64,000 nucleotides of DNA. Origin: Terribium retamae (GTDB taxonomy: Bacteria > Pseudomonadota > Alphaproteobacteria > Rhizobiales > Rhizobiaceae). Numbering within the stretch: position 1 is the first letter of the stretch; every line of letters begins with the position of its first letter. The stretch is taken from assembly GCF_022347545.1 (NCBI RefSeq), contig NZ_JAKREW010000031.1, forward strand, positions 1-64,000, read 5' to 3'. The notes below the pieces were generated by a model. That model was not told where the DNA came from. It saw only the letters and a program-made list of their open reading frames with translations, and searched no databases. Of the stretch, positions 1 to 8,014 are shown one piece after another. Made by a program: the position numbers and the translations under genes.

Positions 1-225
1 CAGTCATGAGAAAGATCGTCATCACGCTCAACGCAAGGCTCAGAGACGCCGAAAGTCCTCAGAGTTGATGAGGGCCGCCGTGTGAACGACATCCAAGTTC
101 TGAAACGCCTCAGGACCAGGGTGTTGTTCCCGACGGCCCCCATCCTGAGGTGCGAGCCCGCACATCGGCGGAAGGCATCGTGCGGTTCTCCAGGGCGAGC
201 CTCGAAGGACGCACCCAGATATCAC
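1..225. other. Non-coding tail downstream of the first polyamine importer
   Basis: I see no gene here. The stretch follows the stop codon of the minus-strand permease. It contains CCTCAGGA at about 108-115 and a matching TCCTGAGG further on, and a CCTCGAAGGACG string of the kind common in rhizobial intergenic repeats. Two long open frames crossing it (on each strand) are shadows that continue through the permease gene. Confidence 0.4.
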
Positions 226-1020
226 TCAACCCTCCGACGACATCGCCCCAAGCAGCCTGCGGATGTCGCCGAAATAGGCGATCGCCCCGAACACCAGCGC
301 CGCGACCGTGACGAAGAAGATCGACACCGCTGCCATGGTTGGCGTGTAGCCATAGCGCAGCGCGTTGAAGATCTTGATCGGCAGCGTTTCGGTGGTGAAG
401 CCGATGGTCATGTAGGCGACGATGTATTCGTTGAGCGACAGCACGAAGGCGAAGGCGAAGCCGGAGACCAGATAGGGCAGGATCAGCGGCATCACGACGG
501 TCTTCAACACCGTGCGATCGTCGGCGCCCATCGTCGACGCCGCCTCGGCCAGCGAGCGGTCGATCGAAGCGAAGCCGAGCGACAGCGTCACCAGCGGCAG
601 CGTGACGAAGAAAATCGCGTGGCTGATGATCGCCGTGTAGAACTGCCCGAACAGGCCGACCGTCGCCCAGAAACTCAGGAAGCCGAGCGCGGTGATGACC
701 GGCGGCAGGATGAAGGGCGCGAGCCCCAGCACCTGGAAGATGTTTGCCCAGGGCGCGATGCGCCGCCACAGGAACCACGCCAGCGGCAACGCGATGGCCA
801 CCGCGATCGCCGCCGAGCAGACCGCGAGCGTGACCGAATGGATCAGCGCCAGCCGCCATTCCGGGTCGTTGAAGATCTGTCCGTACCAGGCGAGCGAGAA
901 GCCCTTCGGCGGGAAGGTCAATTCCTGCTTCTGGTTCACGGAGACGCCCGCCACCACGATCAGCGGCGCCGCCAGGAACAGGGCGACGAGGACGAAATAA
1001 AGCCGGCGAAGCACGGTCAT
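226..1020 (-). CDS. Polyamine-type ABC transporter permease (PotC/PotI-like)
   Basis: This is the second inner-membrane permease of a spermidine/putrescine-family importer, 264 residues, a normal length. About six hydrophobic segments are visible, starting at residues 6-26. The cytoplasmic EAA loop that docks on the ATPase reads EAASTMGADD and is followed by a PLILP helix start. The start codon overlaps the stop of the upstream permease by 4 bp, which implies translational coupling. It is the last gene of the minus-strand operon agmatinase, binding protein, ATPase, permease, permease. The exact substrate cannot be read from the permease; polyamine is inferred from the family and from the agmatinase gene. 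Confidence 0.9.
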   Translation of the reverse strand: MTVLRRLYFVLVALFLAAPLIVVAGVSVNQKQELTFPPKGFSLAWYGQIFNDPEWRLALIHSVTLAVCSAAIAVAIALPLAWFLWRRIAPWANIFQVLGLAPFILPPVITALGFLSFWATVGLFGQFYTAIISHAIFFVTLPLVTLSLGFASIDRSLAEAASTMGADDRTVLKTVVMPLILPYLVSGFAFAFVLSLNEYIVAYMTIGFTTETLPIKIFNALRYGYTPTMAAVSIFFVTVAALVFGAIAYFGDIRRLLGAMSSEG

Positions 1021-1871
1021 AGCGCGTTCTCCTTGCGGCCGACGAGCAGGGTAAGCCCGACCAGTGCAAGCGAGATCAACACCAGGAACACGGCCATCGC
1101 GGCGGCGAACGGCATATTGGACTGGTAGATCGCCTGATCGGTGATCAGCACCGACAGCGTCCAGTTCGACGGCCGGCCGAGGATCTGCGGCAGCAGATAG
1201 GAGCCTAGCGCGAAGACGAACACCATGATCAGCGTCGCCACGATGGTGTTGCGCAGCGCCGGCGTGACCACGTTGAAGAAGGCGCGCACCGGTGAAGCGC
1301 CCAGCGTGCGCGCGGCTTCCAGCAATGTCGGGTCAAGCCGGACCAAAGCGGGGTAGAGCACCAGGATCGTGTAGGGTAGCGCCTGATAGACCATGCCGGT
1401 CAGCACCGCCCAGAAGCTCGGCAGCAACGCCACCGGCTCCTTCATCAGGCCGATCGCCACGAACAGGTTGGTGATGCCGGCGGTGCGCGAGAACAGCGTC
1501 GACCAGGCAAAGCCGATGATGACTTCGGAAAGCGACAGCACCGACAGCAGGCCGACCAGCCACAGTGTCTGCACCGCGCGCGAACGTTTGGTCAGCAGAT
1601 AGGTGAAGGGAAAGGCGATGACGACGCAGCATACGGCAACCAGGATCGCCAGGAGCAGCGAGAATCCGAGCACCGAACCAAAGAAGGCGGTGAGGAAGCG
1701 CGCGTAATTGTCGAACACGAAATCCGGCGTGTAGAAGCCGGCCGGATTGCGCTTGAAGAAGCTCACCGCGATCATGATCGAGAACGGCACGACGAAGAAG
1801 ACGATCAGCATCAGCGCCGGAAAGAACAGCGGCGTGTAGTCGGCGAGGGCCCTTGCCGGTTCGCGTCTCAT
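1017..1871 (-). CDS. Polyamine-type ABC transporter permease (PotB/PotH-like)
   Basis: This is the first permease of the cassette, 284 residues with an N-terminal hydrophobic segment at about 14-34 and five more behind it. The EAA loop is EAARTLGASPVRAFF. It pairs with the permease that overlaps its 3' end by 4 bp, forming the heterodimeric channel of a type I importer. Its own start overlaps the stop of the ATPase gene by 4 bp. This tight ATPase-permease-permease coupling is typical of PotABCD and PotFGHI relatives. Family assignment is firm and the substrate is inferred. Confidence 0.9.
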   Translation of the reverse strand: MRREPARALADYTPLFFPALMLIVFFVVPFSIMIAVSFFKRNPAGFYTPDFVFDNYARFLTAFFGSVLGFSLLLAILVAVCCVVIAFPFTYLLTKRSRAVQTLWLVGLLSVLSLSEVIIGFAWSTLFSRTAGITNLFVAIGLMKEPVALLPSFWAVLTGMVYQALPYTILVLYPALVRLDPTLLEAARTLGASPVRAFFNVVTPALRNTIVATLIMVFVFALGSYLLPQILGRPSNWTLSVLITDQAIYQSNMPFAAAMAVFLVLISLALVGLTLLVGRKENAL

Positions 1872-2905
1872 GGCTGCAGCACCACGCAGCTTTCCGGTGG
1901 CAGCACCACGCCGATGGTTTCGCCGACGCTGACATTCGGACGCTCGCGCGGCGTCGCCACGGCCACGATGGTGGTGCCGCCGGCTTCGACGAAGGTTTCG
2001 ACCGTGCCGCCGAGATCGCGCACGAAGCTGACGGTGCCCGGGATCGCACCGGCGCCGGGTTTCGCGAAATGGATGTCCTCCGGTCGGATCGAGATGGTTG
2101 CCTTGGCCGCGCCCGATGGCAGGGCGACGCCGGGCACGGCCGCGCCCAGCACGGTGGTGCGGCCGGCGCTGTCTGCCTCGGCGGGCAGCAGGTTGGTGAT
2201 GCCGATGAAGTCGGCAACGAAGGCATCTGCCGGCTTGCGATAGATCTCGATCGGCGAGGCCGCCTGCAGGATCTTGCCCTTGCCCATGACGACGACGAGG
2301 TCGGCCATGGTCATCGCCTCACGCTGGTCGTGGGTGACGACGATGGTGGTGATGCCCAGGCGTTGCTGCAGCTGGCGCAGTTCCACCTGCATGGCTTCGC
2401 GCAGCTTCGCATCGAGCGCCGACAGCGGCTCGTCGAGCAGGAAGAGCTTCGGCGACAGGGCGAGCGCGCGAGCGATCGCCACGCGTTGGCGCTGGCCGCC
2501 CGACAGCTTGGCGACTGGGCGGTCGGCGAAGCCCGGCAGATGGATCATCGCCAGCAGTTCCTCGACGCGCTTGCGCTGATCATCCTTCGAGGCGCCGCGG
2601 ATGCGCAGCGCATAGGCGATGTTTTCGCCGACGCTCAGATGCGGAAAGAGTGCCAGTGACTGGAACACCATGCCGAGATTGCGCCTGTGCGTCGGCACGC
2701 GGGTGATGTCGTCGCCGTCAAGCACGATGGCGCCGCTGGTCGGTTCCTCCAGCCCGGCGATCATGCGCAACAGGGTGGTCTTGCCGCAGCCGGAAGGGCC
2801 GAGCAGGCAGACGAACTTTCCGTCCGGTACCGAGAGGCTGACGTCGTCGACGGCGGCGAAATCGGCAAAGCGTTTGGTGATCGAATTTATGGACAATCCG
2901 GGCAT
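1868..2905 (-). CDS. Polyamine-type ABC transporter ATP-binding protein (PotA/PotG-like)
   Basis: This is the ATPase subunit, 345 residues. The Walker A motif GPSGCGKTT is at 36-44, the signature LSGGQRQR at 134-141, and Walker B with the catalytic glutamate (LFLLDEP) at 154-160. A conserved THDQREAM switch region follows. The C-terminal third (about 240-345) is a TOBE-like regulatory domain, as in PotA and CysA relatives. The gene follows the binding-protein gene after a 141-bp gap that holds a hairpin, and it overlaps the first permease by 4 bp. Confidence 0.92.
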   Translation of the reverse strand: MPGLSINSITKRFADFAAVDDVSLSVPDGKFVCLLGPSGCGKTTLLRMIAGLEEPTSGAIVLDGDDITRVPTHRRNLGMVFQSLALFPHLSVGENIAYALRIRGASKDDQRKRVEELLAMIHLPGFADRPVAKLSGGQRQRVAIARALALSPKLFLLDEPLSALDAKLREAMQVELRQLQQRLGITTIVVTHDQREAMTMADLVVVMGKGKILQAASPIEIYRKPADAFVADFIGITNLLPAEADSAGRTTVLGAAVPGVALPSGAAKATISIRPEDIHFAKPGAGAIPGTVSFVRDLGGTVETFVEAGGTTIVAVATPRERPNVSVGETIGVVLPPESCVVLQP

Positions 2906-2998
2906 GGCGTTATCCTGGCTGGTCGTGCATGCGGATGGTGCAGTCGGCTCCGCCTTCGAGCTTAGCGAAAGGCGGGCGAGCGGTCGATGCGAAGATGC

Positions 2999-3018
2999 GG
3001 AGCCCGCAAGCGGGCTCC
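2999..3018 (-). other. Intercistronic hairpin after the binding-protein gene
   Basis: GGAGCCCGC and its exact reverse complement face each other across a 2-nt loop, 28 bp beyond the stop of the binding-protein gene on the minus strand. There is no T-tract, so it is not a clean terminator. Hairpins at this position commonly protect the abundant binding-protein mRNA or reduce readthrough into the ATPase gene. That role is inference. Confidence 0.5.
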
Positions 3019-3046
3019 CGATATCGTCACAGGGATGAGAGCAGGA

Positions 3047-4138
3047 TCAACCGACGATCAGCTCGGTCCATTTCTGGTTGATCGCGTCAGCCTTCGACAC
3101 ATAGAGGTCGTAGCGCGGAATGATCGGCGCAATGTCGGAGGACACGGCGGCGAATTCTTCCGGCTTGAGGTCGAGCACCTCGCGCTTCAGCGTCGGTGCG
3201 GTGCCGACCTTGCGCGACATCAAGCCCTGGACCGCAGGCTGGCTCATATAGTCGATGAAGGCGTGCGCTTCGTCGACCTTCTTGGAGGCGCGCGACAGGA
3301 CCCAGTTACCGGAATCCTGGATGCCGCCTTCTTTCGGGAAGGTCGAACGCACCGGTTGGCCATCCTTGGCAGCAAGGCCGGTGACGTCGTGATAGTACTG
3401 GCCCATCGGGATCTCGCCCGATTTCAGCGCCTGCTCGAACTGTGCCTCATCGCGGTACCACAGGCGCACATTCGGCTTCACTTCGGCGAGCTTGGCAAAG
3501 GCCTTGTCGATGCCTTCATCGGTGTCGAGCGCGTTGGTGCCGCCCATGAAGGTCTTTGCCGTCACTTCGAGCAGGAACGAATTGGAAGCGAGCGCCAAGA
3601 GGCCGAGTTTGTCGGCATTGGCCGTGTCCCATAGCGCGTCCCACGATTTCGGCGCTTCCTTGTAGACATTGGTGTTGGTGACCAGCGTGATGTACCAGGC
3701 CACCGCGCCGATGCCGGCAACGCGGCCGTCCGGATATTTGTTGATGAACTGCGGCAGCAGGTCGCCATAGTGTTTGAACTTGGCGCTATCGAGCGGCTGC
3801 CACAGCTCGGTCGATTGGCCCTTGAGCGTCGAGGTCTGCGACATCATCGAAAGGTCGGCGGGCGCCTGACCGGCCTTGGCGGCCTGTTCGAGCTGCACCA
3901 GCCAGGCTTCGCCGGTCGGCTCTGCCACCGATTCCACGGTTATGCCGGTCGCCTTGGTGAATTCGGGGAAGATGTGCTCGTCGAACGACTTCTTGAAGTA
4001 GCCGCCATAGACGCCGACCTTCAGCGACTTTTCCTGCGCGCGCAGGATGGCTGGCATCGCAAGCACGCCCGCCGCGGCAATGCCGGCGCCAAGCATGCTG
4101 CGCCGGCTGAGCATGGTCTTCATGATCTCGGTCATCAT
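3047..4138 (-). CDS. Polyamine-type ABC transporter substrate-binding protein (Tat-exported)
   Basis: This is the periplasmic binding protein of the first cassette, 363 residues. The N-terminus has a twin-arginine signal (SRRSML at about 11-16, then a hydrophobic stretch ending at LRAQ), so it is probably exported folded. The mature part looks like the PotD/PotF family (SBP_bac_8 type): VGVYGGYFKKSFDEHIFPEF near the start and a PKSWDALW segment in the middle. Two adjacent ATG codons lie 4 and 7 bp behind a GGAGAA ribosome site, so the start could be 4138 or 4135. It sits between the agmatinase gene and the ATPase gene. Confidence 0.88.
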   Translation of the reverse strand: MMTEIMKTMLSRRSMLGAGIAAAGVLAMPAILRAQEKSLKVGVYGGYFKKSFDEHIFPEFTKATGITVESVAEPTGEAWLVQLEQAAKAGQAPADLSMMSQTSTLKGQSTELWQPLDSAKFKHYGDLLPQFINKYPDGRVAGIGAVAWYITLVTNTNVYKEAPKSWDALWDTANADKLGLLALASNSFLLEVTAKTFMGGTNALDTDEGIDKAFAKLAEVKPNVRLWYRDEAQFEQALKSGEIPMGQYYHDVTGLAAKDGQPVRSTFPKEGGIQDSGNWVLSRASKKVDEAHAFIDYMSQPAVQGLMSRKVGTAPTLKREVLDLKPEEFAAVSSDIAPIIPRYDLYVSKADAINQKWTELIVG

Positions 4139-4205
4139 TGTTCTCCGTTGTTCCGGCTTTGGCCGGGTTCCCTTATGGTCTTCTTATAAAACGACGTCGC
4201 TGGAT

Positions 4206-4255
4206 AGAGCATGATCTTTTCCGAAAACCGGTTCCCACTTCTCGGGATCAAGCTT
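4206..4255. repeat. Dispersed palindromic intergenic repeat (GCATGATC/AAAACCGG type)
   Basis: An imperfect palindrome begins with TAGAGCATGATC and ends with GGGATCAAGCT around a CCGAAAACCGGTTCCC core. It fills most of the gap between the binding-protein and agmatinase genes. Related strings occur at about 5343-5365 and 19769-19820 in this window, so it belongs to a dispersed family rather than being gene-specific. Confidence 0.65.
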
Positions 4256-4268
4256 TTTTCCAGCGCCG

Positions 4269-5321
4269 TTATCCTTTCAGCGCGGGGCTGAACACCATCA
4301 GCGACAGGATCTCGAACAGCACCTGCGCGCCGGCATGGGCCGTGTTGGTGGTGGAATCGTATTGCGGCGCCACCTCGACCACGTCGCCGCCGACGATGTT
4401 GAGGCCCTTCAGCCCGCGCAGGATCTCCAGAACCTCGCGCGTCGTCAGCCCGCCGACTTCCGGCGTGCCGGTGCCCGGCGCGAAGGCGGGGTCCAGGCTG
4501 TCGACGTCGAAGGAGATGTAGGTCGGGCCGTCGCCGACGATCTTGCGGGCTTTCTCGATGATGGCTGGAATGCCCAGGGCTGGAACCTCTTCGGCGTGGA
4601 CCACGGTCATGCCGGATTCGTAGGTGAACTCCCACAGATATTCGGCCGCGCCGCGGATGCCGATCTGGATGGTGCGCGACGGGTCGAGCACGCCGTCCAG
4701 CACCGCATTGCGGAAGGGGCCGCCATGATGGAATTTGGTCTGGTCGAAAGCGCCGCCGGTGTCGCAATGCGCATCGATATGGATCATGCCGACCGACCGA
4801 TCCTTGCCGACAGCCTTCAGGATCGGATGGGTGATCGAATGGTCGCCGCCGACCGACAGCGGGATGACGCCGGCATCGACCACCTGGTTGAGGCGCTTTT
4901 CGATATCGTCGTGGCTCATTTCCAGCCGGTAGCGGCTGCGGAACGGCACGTCGCCGATATCCGCCACCCTGAGCTCATGCGTCGGAGCGCAATCCAGCAC
5001 GTGGTTGTAGGGCCCGATGCGCTCGATGGCGCGCAGCGCGCGCGGACCGAAGCGCGAACCCGGACGATTGGTGACGCCGAGATCCATCGGCACGCCGATC
5101 ATCGCCACCTGGAGGTCGCCGAAGTCGGGATTGTCGACAGCCACGTCGCGATAGGGCGCGGTCAGGAAGGTTGGAATGCCGGAATAGGGGGCCAGCCGGG
5201 TGCCGCTCTTGGAGAAGATTTTGTCGGCGACCCGACGGAACTTCGGATCGAACAATTCGCCGCCATGGCTTTCGCCATATTTGCGGCGCAGCGCGTCGAG
5301 CTTGCCTTGGTCGAAACCCAT
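4269..5321 (-). CDS. Agmatinase-type ureohydrolase
   Basis: This is a 350-residue member of the arginase/agmatinase family. Such enzymes hydrolyse agmatine (or a related guanidino compound) to putrescine and urea. All binuclear manganese motifs are present: GGDHS at 158-162, DAHCD at 183-187, and SFDVDSLDPAFAPGTGTP at 270-287. The start at 5321 is preceded by a good GGAGGAG ribosome site; a longer frame to 5408 has none. It is the first gene of the minus-strand operon with the polyamine-type importer, which fits uptake and breakdown of agmatine. Guanidinobutyrase or guanidinopropionase activity is possible, because the family motifs do not separate these substrates. Confidence 0.9.
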   Translation of the reverse strand: MGFDQGKLDALRRKYGESHGGELFDPKFRRVADKIFSKSGTRLAPYSGIPTFLTAPYRDVAVDNPDFGDLQVAMIGVPMDLGVTNRPGSRFGPRALRAIERIGPYNHVLDCAPTHELRVADIGDVPFRSRYRLEMSHDDIEKRLNQVVDAGVIPLSVGGDHSITHPILKAVGKDRSVGMIHIDAHCDTGGAFDQTKFHHGGPFRNAVLDGVLDPSRTIQIGIRGAAEYLWEFTYESGMTVVHAEEVPALGIPAIIEKARKIVGDGPTYISFDVDSLDPAFAPGTGTPEVGGLTTREVLEILRGLKGLNIVGGDVVEVAPQYDSTTNTAHAGAQVLFEILSLMVFSPALKG

Positions 5322-5492
5322 CCTGAAACTCCTCCTGCTGCGCCCGAAAACCGGGACCGATTTTCGCAAAGGCGCCAGATCAAACTGGACGAGCCGAGGT
5401 GCCTCCAACGCGGGACATGAAACAGTTTTCGGCTGCCTGCGGTACCGTGTTTTTTTGATTGATTGACGTAGATTGTCAGGGCGTGCGGATGG

Positions 5493-5508
5493 AAAATCAA
5501 TTGATATT
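5493..5508. promoter_or_regulatory. Candidate LysR operator between agmatinase and its divergent LysR gene
   Basis: ATCAATTGAT at 5496-5505 is a perfect 10-bp palindrome and extends to a 16-bp near-palindrome with one mismatched pair. It is AT-rich in a GC-rich genome and lies in the 238-bp divergent intergenic region. LysR proteins bind dyads of this kind, but no footprint is known here. Confidence 0.35.
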
Positions 5509-5559
5509 GTTATAGCGCTGGCTGTTAGAAAATCTCACACTGTATCTTGACTTCGGCCC

Positions 5560-6537
5560 ATGAGCAGTTCCCGTCGCCTTCCGCCGTTAAACCCCTTGCG
5601 GGCGTTCGAAGCCACAGCGCGGCATGGCTCGCTTTCCAAGGCTGCCGCCGAGCTCCATGTCACGCATGGTGCCGTCAGCCATCAGATCAAGGCGCTGGAG
5701 CAGTCGCTCGGGGTCAAGTTGTTCGAACGTGCCGGCTCTCGCCTGAAACTCACGCCGCATGGGGCAGAGCTTCTGCCTGCGGTGTCGGGCGCCTTCGAGG
5801 GGATCGCTGCCGCAGCCGCACGGCTGACCCGCCCGGCCAGCAGCGGCGCGCTCGTCGTGTCATGCGTGCCGGCACTGCTCTCGCTCTGGCTGATCCCGCG
5901 TCTCGGCTCCTTCACGGCGCGCTATCCCGACATCCGGATGAAGCTCGTCGCCTCCAATGATGCGCGCGACATCCGCCAGCCCGATATCGATGTCTGCGTG
6001 CACTATGGCGACGGCAGCTGGACCGATTGCTGGATCCGCAAATGGTCGGGGCTGGAATTGTTTCCTGTCGTCAGTCCGACACTGGCCAACAACAGGCCGA
6101 TCCGTTCCATCCGCGACCTTGCCGATCATGTCCTCCTGCATGGCGATGACGGACGCGAATGGCACACCTGGCTTGCCGCTGCGGACGCTCTCGACCTCGA
6201 GCGGGTCTGCCGGCGCCACCATTTCAACGATGCCCGCCTGTCGATCGAGGCCGCACTCCATGGCCATGGCGTGGCGCTTGGCGACACGATGACGGCGAGC
6301 CGCCTGCTCGCGATGGGCCAGCTCATCGTGCCGTTCGGCCTCTCGGTTCCGGCAGTCGACGATTTCTATGTCATTTGCCGCAACGAGATGCGCTCCACGC
6401 CCATCGTGCAGCTCTTCGTGGACTGGTTGTTTGCCGAAAGGGCCGAGGCCGACAGCCGGGCCGAGACGGTCGGTACGAGGCTCTCGCCACGCCGCAAGCG
6501 CCCCATGCTGCAACTGGTGGCAAAGTCCGAGGATTAA
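5560..6537 (+). CDS. LysR-family transcriptional regulator (GcvA-like)
   Basis: This is a 325-residue LysR protein. The winged helix-turn-helix spans about 9-66 (LNPLRAFEATARHGSLSKAA, then VSHQIKALEQ), of the GcvA subgroup. The rest is the periplasmic-binding-protein-like effector domain. It is transcribed divergently from the agmatinase/importer operon across 238 bp, the usual arrangement for a LysR activator controlling its neighbour. The effector could be agmatine or a product, which is inference. The last 30 or so residues are basic and look family-variable. Confidence 0.88.
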   Translation: MSSSRRLPPLNPLRAFEATARHGSLSKAAAELHVTHGAVSHQIKALEQSLGVKLFERAGSRLKLTPHGAELLPAVSGAFEGIAAAAARLTRPASSGALVVSCVPALLSLWLIPRLGSFTARYPDIRMKLVASNDARDIRQPDIDVCVHYGDGSWTDCWIRKWSGLELFPVVSPTLANNRPIRSIRDLADHVLLHGDDGREWHTWLAAADALDLERVCRRHHFNDARLSIEAALHGHGVALGDTMTASRLLAMGQLIVPFGLSVPAVDDFYVICRNEMRSTPIVQLFVDWLFAERAEADSRAETVGTRLSPRRKRPMLQLVAKSED

Positions 6538-6680
6538 GCGCGGCTCGACAAGCGGCGGCAATACCCCCATGTTCATGACTTCCCGCCTCGCGATGGCAAA
6601 CAGGGAAGCGCGTTAATCATTTCAATGCTATGAGGCCACTCCAATAGCGGATTGGATCTCGGTGGAAGCAGGTTTCGGAC

Positions 6681-7985
6681 ATGGCCAAGACTGACATTGC
6701 GCGGCGCGTCTACAACCACACCTGGAAGCTCGATCCCATCGTGCGGTCGCTTCTCGACACCGATTTCTACAAGCTGCTGATGCTTCAGATGATCTGGGGC
6801 ATGTACCCCAAGGTCGATGCCACTTTCTCGCTCATCAACCGCAAGACCAAGGTACGGCTGGCCGACGAGATCGACATTGGCGAACTGCGCGAGCAGCTCG
6901 ATCACGCCAGGACACTGCGTTTCACCAAGAAGGAAATGATCTGGCTGGGCGGCAACAATTTCTACGGCCGCAAGCAGATCTTCGAGCCGGAATTCCTGGC
7001 CTGGCTGGAGAAGTTCCAGTTGCCTGAATACGAGCTGTCCAAACGCGACGGCCAGTTCGAGCTCTCTTTCTCGGGCCCGTGGATGTACACCACGCTGTGG
7101 GAAATCCCGGCGCTGGCCATCATCAACGAACTGCGCTCCCGTTCGGCGATGAAGGCGTTCGGGCCGTTCGCACTCGACGTGCTTTATGCACGCGCCAAGG
7201 CCAAGATGTGGGCGAAGACCGAACGCTTGAAAGAGCTGCCGGCCATCCGCATCTCGGACTTCGGCACGCGTCGCCGGCATTCATTCCTGTGGCAGCGCTG
7301 GTGCGTGGAAGCCTTGAAGGAAGGGATCGGCGAGGCCTTCACCGGAACCTCGAACGTGCTGCTCGCGATGGATAACGATCTCGAAGCGCTCGGCACCAAT
7401 GCGCATGAGCTGCCGATGGTGCTGGCAGCACTTGCCAATTCCGAGGCTGAACTTCGTCAGGCGCCCTACAAGGTCCTGCAGGACTGGCAGCGTTATTACG
7501 GCGGCAATCTTTTGATCGTGCTGCCCGACGCCTTCGGCACCGCCGCTTTCCTGCGTGACGCGCCGGACTGGGTCGCCGACTGGACCGGCTTCCGCCCCGA
7601 CAGCGCGCCGCCGATCGAAGGTGGCGAACGCATCATCACATGGTGGCGCGAGCGCGGCAGGGACCCGCGCCAGAAACTGCTGATCTTCTCCGATGGCCTC
7701 GACGTCGACACCATCATCGAGACTTACCGCCATTTCGAAGGCAAGGTGCGCATGTCCTTCGGCTGGGGTACCAATCTCACCAATGATTTCGAGGATTGCG
7801 CGCCGGTACCGACCGATCGGCTGAATGCCATCTCGCTGGTGTGCAAGGTCACCGAGGCCAATGGACGCCCGGCGGTGAAGCTTTCCGACAATCCGGCCAA
7901 AGCCACGGGCGATGAGCAGGAAATCGATCGCTATATCCGCGTCTTCGGTGAAGAGGCGCGTGTGCGCCAGCTGGTGAAGGTCTAG
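6681..7985 (+). CDS. pncB: Nicotinate phosphoribosyltransferase
   Basis: This enzyme converts nicotinate, PRPP and ATP into nicotinate mononucleotide in the NAD salvage (Preiss-Handler) pathway in the cytoplasm. It has 434 residues, the normal length. Diagnostic segments are LLDTDFYKLLMLQMIWGMYP near residue 25, ISDFGTRRRHSFLWQRW near 194-210, FTGTSNVLLAMD near 222 and GTNAHELPMV near 238. The conserved histidine region that is autophosphorylated lies in the FGTRRRHS segment. It stands alone between a LysR gene and a membrane-protein gene, and nothing suggests an operon. Confidence 0.93.
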   Translation: MAKTDIARRVYNHTWKLDPIVRSLLDTDFYKLLMLQMIWGMYPKVDATFSLINRKTKVRLADEIDIGELREQLDHARTLRFTKKEMIWLGGNNFYGRKQIFEPEFLAWLEKFQLPEYELSKRDGQFELSFSGPWMYTTLWEIPALAIINELRSRSAMKAFGPFALDVLYARAKAKMWAKTERLKELPAIRISDFGTRRRHSFLWQRWCVEALKEGIGEAFTGTSNVLLAMDNDLEALGTNAHELPMVLAALANSEAELRQAPYKVLQDWQRYYGGNLLIVLPDAFGTAAFLRDAPDWVADWTGFRPDSAPPIEGGERIITWWRERGRDPRQKLLIFSDGLDVDTIIETYRHFEGKVRMSFGWGTNLTNDFEDCAPVPTDRLNAISLVCKVTEANGRPAVKLSDNPAKATGDEQEIDRYIRVFGEEARVRQLVKV

Positions 7986-8014
7986 CGAGGCGAACTTCGG
8001 TTGCCGTTCTTCGA

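Noticed and set aside
82..1128. Long plus-strand frame of 348 codons opposite the first permease
   Set aside because: It is an arginine/histidine/aspartate-rich shadow of two clearly recognisable permease genes on the minus strand. Such antisense frames are common in GC-rich genomes.
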